This document shows, one piece after another, positions 8,676 to 14,758 of a stretch of DNA of 51,853 nucleotides. Below the pieces are notes generated by a model. It did no database searches, was not told the origin of the DNA, and saw only the letters and a list, made by a program, of their open reading frames with translations. This DNA is from an uncultured Acetatifactor sp. (GTDB lineage Bacteria; Bacillota; Clostridia; Lachnospirales; Lachnospiraceae). Positions within the stretch are counted from its first letter, which is position 1. Each line of letters starts with the position of its first letter. Made by a program: the position numbers and the translations under genes. The stretch is from the NCBI GenBank assembly GCA_910587755.1, contig CAJUNZ010000007.1, forward strand, positions 1 to 51,853. The letters are read 5' to 3'.

Positions 8676-10157
8676 TCACTCCCCGGCCGAAAGCTCGATG
8701 TACTTTCTCAGCACAAAATGGATACAGGTGCCCTCTCCTTCATTGCCGGTGGCCCAGATATAGCCCCCGTGGTCCTCAATAATTTTCTTTACTATGGAAA
8801 GTCCTATGCCGCTGCCTCCCTGAGCGGAATTGCGGGAAGTGTCCGTGCGGTAGAACCGCTCAAAGATTTTGGGCAGATCCTTCTGGGCTATGCCCTTGCC
8901 GTTGTCCTCAATCTCAATGCGGATGGATTCCCCCTCATCCATAATGCGGATATCTATGATCCCATGAGGTTTATCCATATATTTTACACTGTTGCTGATG
9001 ATATTATTGATCACTTTCTTCATCTGTTCCGGGTCAGCAATCACCACCGTGTGAGGCTGTACCAGATTGGAGTAGTTGAGCACGATATTTTTCTGTTCCA
9101 GATCCAGCCCCACCTCCTCCACACAGTCCCCAAAATAATCCTCCACATTGATCCGGTGGAAATTATAGGGGATCCTGTTGTTGTCTATCCCGGAGTAATA
9201 GGTGAGCTCATTGATCAGCCGCTCCATATCATTGGCCTTGTTGTAAATGGTCTTGATATATTTGTCCATTTTCTCAGGCGTGTCCGCCACCCCGTCCATG
9301 ATCCCCTCCACATAGCCCTTGATGGCAGTGATGGGAGTCTTCAGGTCATGGGAAATATTGCTGACCAGTTCCCGGTTCTGCTTCTCGCTCTCCCGGTTCT
9401 CCTCGGTGGACTCTTTCAGCCGCAGCCGCATGTCCTCGTAGTTCCGGTACAGGTCTCCGATCTCTCCCCGGGCATCCGTCTGGAGACAGTACTCAAAATT
9501 TCCCTCCTTGATCTTGCGCATGGCCACATTCAGCTCATTCACCGGCGTGAACACACCTCTGTGAATCCACCAGGTCAGCATAAGACTGGTGAAAATCAGA
9601 ATCAGAACAATGGCCACAAACATGTCAACCAGCAGTTGTCTGGATATCAGGGTATTGACCTTGGTCACTACAAAGGCGCTGCCCTGGCTGCCGTCCGGAA
9701 AGAGAAAATCAAGCTGTTTCACATATTTGTCCAGGTCATTGAAGAAAAACCCGGAGTTGTCCGGCTGTTCCCGTTCCCCAAAGCCGGGGAGCCTGGAAAA
9801 TATGGCGTCCGCCGCATCTTCATTTCCGGCGTAATACAGCTCCTGCCCTTTTCTCACAATAATGTAAGTGGTTCTTTTGGCAATCCTGGAATTCACCTCC
9901 TCCAGATATCTCTTGTCTGCCAGAAGGGAAGGATCCTCCCAGGCCTGCTGCTGCAGGCGGGAAAACACCCTGTCCGTGGCGTCCACCACCTCCTGGATAT
10001 TTTCCGTCATGGTCTCGTAGTCGATTTCTTCGATGGGAAAGCCCTTCTGCGCATCCATAAGGGAAAGCCCGATGCCGCAGAACGCCAGGGCTGTCAGGGC
10101 CAGGGGAAGTATTATAATCGTAATAAAAGTCAGCTGTAATCTGGTTCTGAATTTCAT
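8676..10157 (-). CDS. Sensor histidine kinase (HAMP-HisKA-HATPase)
   Basis: 493 residues from ATG 10157, which has a perfect AGGAGG six bases upstream. An N-terminal membrane span (about 8-30), a ~150-residue extracellular sensor domain and a second span are followed by a HAMP linker, the HisKA box NISHDLKTPITAIKGY with His270, and ATP-binding motifs including NNIISNSVKY (N box), DNGKGI and GGSGIGLSI. It should autophosphorylate and signal to the regulator encoded 93 nt downstream. The ligand is unknown; divergence from cell-wall precursor genes suggests an envelope signal. Confidence 0.9.
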   Translation of the reverse strand: MKFRTRLQLTFITIIILPLALTALAFCGIGLSLMDAQKGFPIEEIDYETMTENIQEVVDATDRVFSRLQQQAWEDPSLLADKRYLEEVNSRIAKRTTYIIVRKGQELYYAGNEDAADAIFSRLPGFGEREQPDNSGFFFNDLDKYVKQLDFLFPDGSQGSAFVVTKVNTLISRQLLVDMFVAIVLILIFTSLMLTWWIHRGVFTPVNELNVAMRKIKEGNFEYCLQTDARGEIGDLYRNYEDMRLRLKESTEENRESEKQNRELVSNISHDLKTPITAIKGYVEGIMDGVADTPEKMDKYIKTIYNKANDMERLINELTYYSGIDNNRIPYNFHRINVEDYFGDCVEEVGLDLEQKNIVLNYSNLVQPHTVVIADPEQMKKVINNIISNSVKYMDKPHGIIDIRIMDEGESIRIEIEDNGKGIAQKDLPKIFERFYRTDTSRNSAQGGSGIGLSIVKKIIEDHGGYIWATGNEGEGTCIHFVLRKYIELSAGE

Positions 10158-10216
10158 ATCCGTCCTCCTGTCCGCCGGGAGAGAATCCACAGGTTCTTTA
10201 CCCCGTCTCCTCGTAA

Positions 10217-10225
10217 ATTATAGCA
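10217..10225 (-). promoter_or_regulatory. Extended -10 promoter of the two-component operon
   Basis: On the minus strand TGCTATAAT (TATAAT at 10222-10217 with TG two bases upstream) lies about 60 nt before the kinase start codon. A -35 is weak: TTTACA would be 20 bp away. This fits an extended -10 sigma-A promoter. Confidence 0.5.
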
Positions 10226-10394
10226 TACTATCTCCGGCAAAGTGTAAAATAAGGAAAATATAATCATAAAAAAAATCTTAAACTTCCTGCTATTTACTTT
10301 TTCCCGCTTTGGTTGTAGGATAAAGAGATGAAAACATTCCTATAAAAGATAAGTCAAACAGGGAAAAATTAACGCTCAAGAAAGGATTAGAATT

Positions 10395-11450
10395 ATGGAA
10401 AAAATAAATGTGGTGGTTTTCTTCGGGGGCTGTTCTCCGGAATACAGTGTATCCCTCTCCTCCGCCTCCGGCGTGGTGCTCAACCTGGACCGGGATAAAT
10501 ACAATCCCCTGATGGTGGGCATCACCCAGGAGGGCTGCTGGTACTACTATAGAGGTCCGGTGGAAAAACTGCTCAATGACACCTGGCACAATCCCCAGGA
10601 CTGTACTCCCGTTGTCGTCTCTCCCAACCGGGGGGATCGCTGCCTGATCCTGCTGAAAGAGGGAGATTTAGAACGTGTGCCGGTGGACGCGGCGCTGCCG
10701 GTGCTCCACGGTCAAAACGGTGAAGACGGCACCATTCAAGGCCTGCTGGAGCTGGCAGGCATCCCCCTTGCAGGCTGCGGCACCCTGGCCTCCGCGCTGG
10801 GAATGGACAAAGACAGGGCCCACAAGCTGGTAAGCCTTGCGGGAGTGCGGGTGCCCAGGCACTTTGTGATGGAACGGCACACCGCTCTGGAGGAGGCGGA
10901 GGCATTCGCGGAATCCCTGGGCTATCCCCTCTATGTAAAGCCGGTGAAGGCAGGGTCCTCCTACGGGATCACAAAGATTTCCCAGAAAGCTCACCTGAGC
11001 GCCGCCGTCTCCCTTGCTTTTGAGTATGACAATCAGGTTATTTTGGAGGAGAACATCCCCGGATTCGAGGTGGGATGCGCCGTGCTGGGCGGCAGGGATC
11101 TGGTGGTAGGAGAAGTGGATGAGATAGAGCTTTCCGGCGGTTTCTTTGACTTTACGGAAAAATATACCCTGAAGACTTCCGCCATCCATGTTCCCGCCAG
11201 AATCAGCCCTGAAAAAGCGGCGGAGATCAAGGAAAAGGCAAAGGTAATCTACAGGGCTCTGGGCTGCAGCGGTTTCACCCGCGTAGACATGTTCCTCACC
11301 CCTGACGGGGAGGTCATTTTCAATGAAATCAACACCATCCCCGGCTTCACGGAACACAGCCGCTACCCCGGCATGATGAAGGCCGCAGGCCATTCCTTCC
11401 GGGAAGTCCTGAGTATGATCATTGACCAGGCACTGGCTGTGCAGGAGTGA
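10395..11450 (+). CDS. VanG-type D-alanine--D-serine ligase (D-Ala-D-X ligase family)
   Basis: 351-residue ATP-grasp ligase. Blocks that I recognise from VanG include PVLHGQNGEDGT, MDKDRAHKLVSLAG, AGSSYGITK, GFEVGCAVLG, FFDFTEKYTLK and the Mg-binding FNEINTIPGFT. These fit the D-Ala-D-Ser (VanC/E/G) branch better than housekeeping Ddl. The product would be D-Ala-D-Ser, which lowers vancomycin affinity when incorporated in peptidoglycan precursors. A racemase follows with a translationally close junction, matching the vanG-vanT pairing, but no VanXY dipeptidase/carboxypeptidase is present, so resistance cannot be assumed. The start has AAAGGA eight bases upstream. D-Ala-D-Ala activity remains possible. 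Confidence 0.8.
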   Translation: MEKINVVVFFGGCSPEYSVSLSSASGVVLNLDRDKYNPLMVGITQEGCWYYYRGPVEKLLNDTWHNPQDCTPVVVSPNRGDRCLILLKEGDLERVPVDAALPVLHGQNGEDGTIQGLLELAGIPLAGCGTLASALGMDKDRAHKLVSLAGVRVPRHFVMERHTALEEAEAFAESLGYPLYVKPVKAGSSYGITKISQKAHLSAAVSLAFEYDNQVILEENIPGFEVGCAVLGGRDLVVGEVDEIELSGGFFDFTEKYTLKTSAIHVPARISPEKAAEIKEKAKVIYRALGCSGFTRVDMFLTPDGEVIFNEINTIPGFTEHSRYPGMMKAAGHSFREVLSMIIDQALAVQE

Positions 11451-11458
11451 GGTCTGTT

Positions 11459-12748
11459 ATGGCTTTTGATACTGTTTCTAATTGTGAGGAATCCAAAGAC
11501 AGCTGGCTGCTGGAAAGTGCCGCCATGGGGAATACTGCCGGCGCACTCCAGGCCCCCGGCGCCAGATCCCGTGCGTGGGTGGAGCTGGACAGAGCAGCTC
11601 TGGAACATAACACTGCCTTTCTGCGCTCCCGGCTGCCTGAGGGCTGCAGACTCATGCCGGCGGTGAAAGCGGATGCCTATGGGCACGGGGCAGTGCCCAT
11701 TTCCCGGGAGCTGAACCGTCTGGGCGTGGACGCCTTCTGTGTGGCCTGTGCCGCCGAAGGCATCTCTCTGCGCCAGGCAGGAATCACCGGAGAAATCCTG
11801 GTACTGGGCTACACACCCCCGGAGGATTTCCCCCTGCTGCGCTCCTTCCGGCTGTCACAGACCGTCACGGACCATCCATACGCCCTGACCCTGAACCGCT
11901 TCGGAAAGGCGATCCATGTACATATCGGAATCGACACTGGCATGCACCGGGTGGGAATCCGCTGTGAAAACCTGGAGGAGATCGCCCAGGTGTGCGGGAT
12001 GGAGAATCTGATCATAGACGGCCTTTTTACCCACCTTCCCGCCTCCGACTCGCCCCTGCCCCAGGACAGGGCTTATACAAGGAGACAGATCACAGCCTTT
12101 TACCAGGTTGTCACCGCACTGAGACAGAAAGGCTTCCCCTGCCCGGGCCTGCATATCCTGGCAAGCTACGGCATTATGAACCTGCTTCGGGGAAGGGCAG
12201 ACACCCTTGCCGGGCAGGAAAATTCTTCTGAGAAAAGCGGGGAAAACTTCTCCGATGAAATGCTTGCGGCAGACTATGTCCGCCCTGGGATTATCCTCTA
12301 TGGCCTTTTGAGTACGGAGACTGACAGCCGGAAATGGGCCGGAACCCTGCGCCCTGTGCTGTCCCTGAAGACAAGAGTCGCTTCCGTGAGGCTGCTCCAC
12401 GCGGGAGAACCTGCGGGCTATGGGCTTGCCTTCACCGCCAGGCGGGACACGCCCATTGCCACTATTTCCATCGGCTACGCCGACGGCCTGCCCAGGGCTC
12501 TGTCCCACGGGAACGGCAGTGTTCTGATTCACGGCTGCCGGGCTCCCATCATAGGCCGCATCTGCATGGATCAGACCCTGGTGGACATCAGCGCGGTACC
12601 CCATGTCCAGACCGGAGATGAAGTTGTGGTTATGGGCACTTCCGGCAGCCTGGAAATCACCGCCGGACAGATTGCAGCCCAGTGTGACACCATCACCAAT
12701 GAAATCTTAAGCCGCCTGGGAACCCGGCTTGGAAGAGTCCTGGTCTGA
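11459..12748 (+). CDS. Alanine/serine racemase, VanT-type catalytic domain without membrane domain
   Basis: 429 residues from ATG 11459 (GAGG upstream; an alternative GTG at 11447 overlaps the ligase stop). PLP-dependent fold III racemase: PLP-lysine motif AVKADAYGHG, HIGIDTGMHRVGIR, ISIGYADG and GRICMDQTLVDIS. Wording such as LNRLGVDAFCVA and GEILVLGY resembles the racemase half of VanT. VanT proteins normally carry a ten-span N-terminal membrane domain for L-Ser uptake; here only about 37 non-hydrophobic residues precede the catalytic domain. It should supply D-Ser or D-Ala to the ligase encoded just upstream. It could equally be an ordinary alanine racemase. Confidence 0.82.
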   Translation: MAFDTVSNCEESKDSWLLESAAMGNTAGALQAPGARSRAWVELDRAALEHNTAFLRSRLPEGCRLMPAVKADAYGHGAVPISRELNRLGVDAFCVACAAEGISLRQAGITGEILVLGYTPPEDFPLLRSFRLSQTVTDHPYALTLNRFGKAIHVHIGIDTGMHRVGIRCENLEEIAQVCGMENLIIDGLFTHLPASDSPLPQDRAYTRRQITAFYQVVTALRQKGFPCPGLHILASYGIMNLLRGRADTLAGQENSSEKSGENFSDEMLAADYVRPGIILYGLLSTETDSRKWAGTLRPVLSLKTRVASVRLLHAGEPAGYGLAFTARRDTPIATISIGYADGLPRALSHGNGSVLIHGCRAPIIGRICMDQTLVDISAVPHVQTGDEVVVMGTSGSLEITAGQIAAQCDTITNEILSRLGTRLGRVLV

Positions 12749-12897
12749 CGCTGCAGGAATCCTTAAGAAATGCCGCTGCATTTGGCCCAGGATAAAGACA
12801 CTGTAATGCTCAAGCTTTTTTGTAACATTTGAGGCAAAAAAGCCTTTGTTCTTATACTAAATTCGGTATAGAGTTTCAGCAAAACACTCCGCAACAT

Positions 12898-12926
12898 TTG
12901 ACAATTCCGCATAAATCTGCTAAGAT
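12898..12926 (+). promoter_or_regulatory. Promoter of the putative type I antitoxin RNA
   Basis: TTGACA (12898-12903), 17 bp, then TGC-TAAGAT (-10 at 12921-12926, extended by TG). It points into a region without a plus-strand gene but with a terminator 50 nt on. Confidence 0.65.
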
Positions 12927-12932
12927 ATTTAC

Positions 12933-13022
12933 ATAAAGGTACTGCCGATAGACGGCTAGTCCGAATTTAAGCAAACAAAAATAGTCGCCTTAGTTTTGCG
13001 GACTGGGGGCGGCTATTTTTGT
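12933..13022 (+). ncRNA. Putative antisense antitoxin RNA of a type I toxin-antitoxin locus
   Basis: Inferred transcript of about 90 nt between the consensus-like promoter at 12898-12926 and the terminator ending at 13020. Its 5' part can fold (ACUGCCG / CGGC-U-AGU, 12939-12958). Its 3' part is antisense to the terminator and last codons of the 34-residue membrane peptide on the other strand. Convergent RNAs sharing one bidirectional terminator are the layout of par/Fst and TxpA-type systems. The transcript has not been observed; RNA ends are estimates. Confidence 0.55.
12976..13020. terminator. Shared bidirectional terminator of the type I toxin-antitoxin pair
   Basis: AAAAATAGTCGCC (12977-12989) pairs with GGCGGCTATTTTT (13008-13020): 13 bp with one G-U pair. 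A-run and T-run give a terminator in both directions. The peptide stop codon lies inside the right arm. Confidence 0.75.
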
Positions 13023-13117
13023 GATTTATTATTATCCTTGCTTCCTATCGCATATCCGAGTCCGAAGGCTGTCAGGCATAAGCTGATGACCGCTATCAGA
13101 CCTTCCATTGTCAACAT
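13013..13117 (-). CDS. Small hydrophobic peptide, putative type I toxin (holin-like)
   Basis: A 34-residue peptide beginning MLTMEGLIAVIS: one predicted membrane span (about residues 6-24) ending in GLGYAIG, then a short polar tail SKDNNKSQK. This is the shape of small membrane toxins of Gram-positive type I systems, which depolarise the membrane when translated. The start has a near-perfect AAAGGAGGG eight bases upstream. A promoter lies 115 nt upstream, leaving a long 5' leader with structure that can compete with the ribosome site. The peptide is not identifiable by sequence alone; the call rests on context: short ORF, strong RBS, convergent small RNA and shared terminator. Confidence 0.65.
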   Translation of the reverse strand: MLTMEGLIAVISLCLTAFGLGYAIGSKDNNKSQK

Positions 13118-13166
13118 TGGCAAAGCCCTCCTTTCCCAGATTCCTGCAGGCAGGTTTCTATGTAAT

Positions 13167-13187
13167 CGGAGGGTCACAGTCCCTCCG
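13167..13187 (-). promoter_or_regulatory. Leader hairpin able to compete with the toxin ribosome binding site
   Basis: In the toxin mRNA, CGGAGGG pairs with CCCTCCG around a 7-nt loop (13187-13167). The same CCCTCC could instead pair with the ribosome site GGAGGG (13131-13126). Alternative pairing would switch translation; this is inference from complementarity only. Confidence 0.45.
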
Positions 13188-13231
13188 CAGAAGAACCAGC
13201 CGCCTACCGTTATGGCAGCACCCTTATGAAT

Positions 13232-13260
13232 ATCTTATCAGAAAATGTCGGACGCTACAA
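13232..13260 (-). promoter_or_regulatory. Promoter of the putative type I toxin mRNA
   Basis: Minus strand TTGTAG (13260-13255), 17 bp, TGA-TAAGAT (-10 at 13237-13232). It has the same extended -10 form as the facing antitoxin promoter. Its -35 overlaps the first bases of the duplicated segment at 13247. Confidence 0.55.
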
Positions 13261-13379
13261 GATGGTTTTCCGGCTTTTTTCTTTTTTACCACCTGCTAAC
13301 CCGCCAAAGCAGAGTTAAGATGGGACAACACGGAAGGAGGGATTGGATGGGAAGGGATTCTGCATTGTACCAGTTGATA
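13247..13379 (+). repeat. Diverged direct repeat, copy 1 (left flank of ToxIN module)
   Basis: About 130 bp matching 14299-14428 at roughly 85-90% by eye. It begins GTCGGACGCTACAAG, includes a terminator-like ...CCGGCTTTTTTC and ends inside a small reading frame with a strong ribosome site. Together with copy 2 it brackets the type III toxin-antitoxin genes. Confidence 0.8.
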
Positions 13380-13415
13380 GGTGTCCCCATGCACAGCGTC
13401 ATGTGCCGCTGTTAG
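13347..13415 (+). pseudogene. Truncated copy of the small gene at 14396
   Basis: Begins with the same ribosome site (GGAAGGAGGG) and nearly the same first ten codons (MGRDSALYQL) as the 54-residue gene to the right, then diverges and stops after 22 codons. It is probably the broken left copy created by the duplication around ToxIN. Confidence 0.5.
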
Positions 13416-13525
13416 ATTTTGATGACTTTTACCCCACCCAATTCGACAAACGGGATTCGACAAGATTTCCTTGTTTTTATGCGGAATCCGGCATAAAATG
13501 ATTCAAGCGGAATTTTTCATTTTTA

Positions 13526-13554
13526 TTGACATATTTCCCGCAAAAACGTATAAT
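13526..13554 (+). promoter_or_regulatory. Promoter of the ToxIN operon
   Basis: Perfect sigma-70/A consensus: TTGACA (13526-13531), exactly 17 bp, TATAAT (13549-13554). The first repeat of the antitoxin RNA starts 24 bases later. Such a strong promoter suits an RNA antitoxin that must be in excess. Confidence 0.9.
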
Positions 13555-13561
13555 AATATCA

Positions 13562-13722
13562 GAGATGGGAAACCATCGTCAGGAGAGTTCCTGCCAGATA
13601 GTGGAAAACTTTATATTCAGGAGAGTTCCTGCCAGATAGTGGAAAACTTTATTAATCAGGAGATTCCCTGCCAGACAGTGGGAAACTTTAAAATCGAAGG
13701 GTGATCGCTATGATCGCCCTTT
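13562..13722 (+). ncRNA. toxI: ToxI antitoxin RNA precursor (type III toxin-antitoxin)
   Basis: The transcript opens with a small hairpin GATGG-GAAA-CCATC (13564-13577), followed by three tandem repeats starting at 13579, 13617 and 13656 (38-39 nt each). The first two are almost identical, the third has several substitutions. A terminator hairpin separates them from the toxin gene. In ToxIN/AbiQ systems the toxin RNase cuts this array into single repeats, each of which folds as a pseudoknot and inhibits one toxin molecule. Three repeats of about 36 nt is the usual order of size. Confidence 0.88.
13579..13692 (+). repeat. Three tandem 38-39 nt repeats of the ToxI array
   Basis: Core TCAGGAGAGTTCCTGCCAG followed by AYAGTGGRAAACTTTA recurs with period 38 then 39. 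There are no unique spacers, which excludes a CRISPR array. The repeats are immediately upstream of the terminator and the ToxN-like gene. Confidence 0.93.
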
Positions 13723-13726
13723 TCTT
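13697..13726 (+). terminator. Read-through terminator between ToxI and ToxN
   Basis: AAGGGTGATC-GCTAT-GATCGCCCTT (13697-13721), 10 bp with one G-U pair, then TTCTTT. In type III systems this partial terminator keeps antitoxin RNA above toxin mRNA. Confidence 0.88.
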
Positions 13727-13740
13727 TGCAGGAGATACCA

Positions 13741-14292
13741 ATGAGCGAATTAAAACTATATGAAATATCTGAGGAATACATCTCATATATCAGTACCGTT
13801 GAAAAAAATGTTTTTTCCTCAAAGGAAAATGATCGGAACCATACACGGAAGTATCTGGGCATTGTATACAGCATAAACAGGTATAACTATTACATCCCCC
13901 TTTCCTCGCCTAAAAATTCTGATTATCAAATGGAAAATGGAGTACAGAAAATCCGCGGAAGCATTGTCCCCATCATCCGCATCACTTCCCAATCCTCATC
14001 CGGAGAATTGGAATTAAAGGGAACATTGAAATTGAGTAATATGATTCCTGTTCCTGCATCGGAATTAACCCTATATGACGTGGAGCATGAACAAGATTTA
14101 TTTTATAAGGCTCTCATACATAAGGAAATGCTTTTTATCCGTAAAAACAAAAACAAAATCGTCCAGAATGCAAAAATTCTGTATAAACAGAAAAAGGAAA
14201 ACAACCCTGCCATCAGATATCTGAAAAGCACCGTTGATTTTTCATTACTCGAACAGATGCACGATAAATTTATAGAAAAGAAAAACAATTAG
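13741..14292 (+). CDS. toxN: ToxN/AbiQ-family endoribonuclease toxin (type III toxin-antitoxin)
   Basis: 183 residues from ATG 13741, with AGGAG eight bases upstream. The N-terminal LYEISEEYISYI, then YLGIVYSINRYNYYIPLSSPK (residues 38-58, read in parts), MIPVPASELTLYDV (101-114) and VDFSLLEQMHDKF near the end align with ToxN from Pectobacterium and lactococcal AbiQ as I remember them. The serine-lysine pair in LSSPK (54-58) corresponds to the catalytic TSPK region of ToxN. The enzyme cuts mRNA and its own antitoxin precursor and usually protects against phage by abortive infection. Base composition is AT-richer than the neighbours, a sign of transfer. Its stop is followed at once by a terminator. 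Confidence 0.9.
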   Translation: MSELKLYEISEEYISYISTVEKNVFSSKENDRNHTRKYLGIVYSINRYNYYIPLSSPKNSDYQMENGVQKIRGSIVPIIRITSQSSSGELELKGTLKLSNMIPVPASELTLYDVEHEQDLFYKALIHKEMLFIRKNKNKIVQNAKILYKQKKENNPAIRYLKSTVDFSLLEQMHDKFIEKKNN

Positions 14293-14330
14293 CAAAAAAG
14301 TCGGACGCTACAAGCGGTTTCCGGCTTTTT
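14293..14330. terminator. Terminator after toxN
   Basis: AAAAAAGTCGGA (14293-14304) pairs with TCCGGCTTTTTT (14319-14330), bidirectional. It is part of repeat copy 2; the equivalent in copy 1 is slightly diverged. Confidence 0.8.
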
Positions 14331-14428
14331 TCTTTTTCCACTTGCCAACTCGCCAAAACAGAAGTAAGATACGACACCACGGAAGGAGGGATTGGATGGG
14401 AAAGGATTCTGCATTGTACCAATTGATG
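14299..14428 (+). repeat. Diverged direct repeat, copy 2 (right flank of ToxIN module)
   Basis: Right-hand partner of 13247-13379, starting seven bases after the toxN stop codon. It carries the terminator and the start of the intact small gene at 14396. Confidence 0.8.
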
Positions 14429-14560
14429 GATGGTGGATTCGACACAGTATTGTACATATCTGAATCTTATCGGAAGGACTTTTCCTCCATAGACACAGAA
14501 AAATTTACAGCCTCTAATGTGGCGCAAAATCTTCATCAGCTCTCTATAATGCTAAAATAA
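14396..14560 (+). CDS. Hypothetical 54-residue protein
   Basis: Unrecognised. It begins MGKDSALYQLMDGGFDTV and has an excellent ribosome site (GGAAGGAGGG, seven bases upstream). It is mildly acidic, without membrane span or cysteine. The first ten codons are duplicated at 13347. The conserved ribosome site and codons in both copies argue for a real small gene, but nothing in the sequence gives a function. No clear terminator follows. Confidence 0.5.
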   Translation: MGKDSALYQLMDGGFDTVLYISESYRKDFSSIDTEKFTASNVAQNLHQLSIMLK

Positions 14561-14668
14561 TCTGCGGATTGACTTCTCTTTTAATTTGAAGAACAACAAT
14601 TTGACCAGCTCATAAATGTCCAAATATGGAGTTGTTGGATTGTGAAAACCATGTTAAACTGATCATAG

Positions 14669-14735
14669 CAGTTTTTGTGTCCTGAAATTGTTTCATTAGG
14701 GATAACTTAATCATACGCCACAAACACAAAAACTG
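14669..14735. repeat. 12-bp perfect inverted repeat in the leader of the MATE gene
   Basis: CAGTTTTTGTGT (14669-14680) is the exact reverse complement of ACACAAAAACTG (14724-14735), separated by 43 nt, just before the ribosome site of the MATE gene. It could be an operator, a leader stem or a scar of a small mobile element. Confidence 0.6.
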
Positions 14736-14758
14736 AACTTGCTGTCGGAGGGAAACTG

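Noticed and set aside
13579..13692. Short CRISPR array
   Set aside because: Repeats are directly contiguous with no unique spacers, and they lie between a promoter and a ToxN gene.
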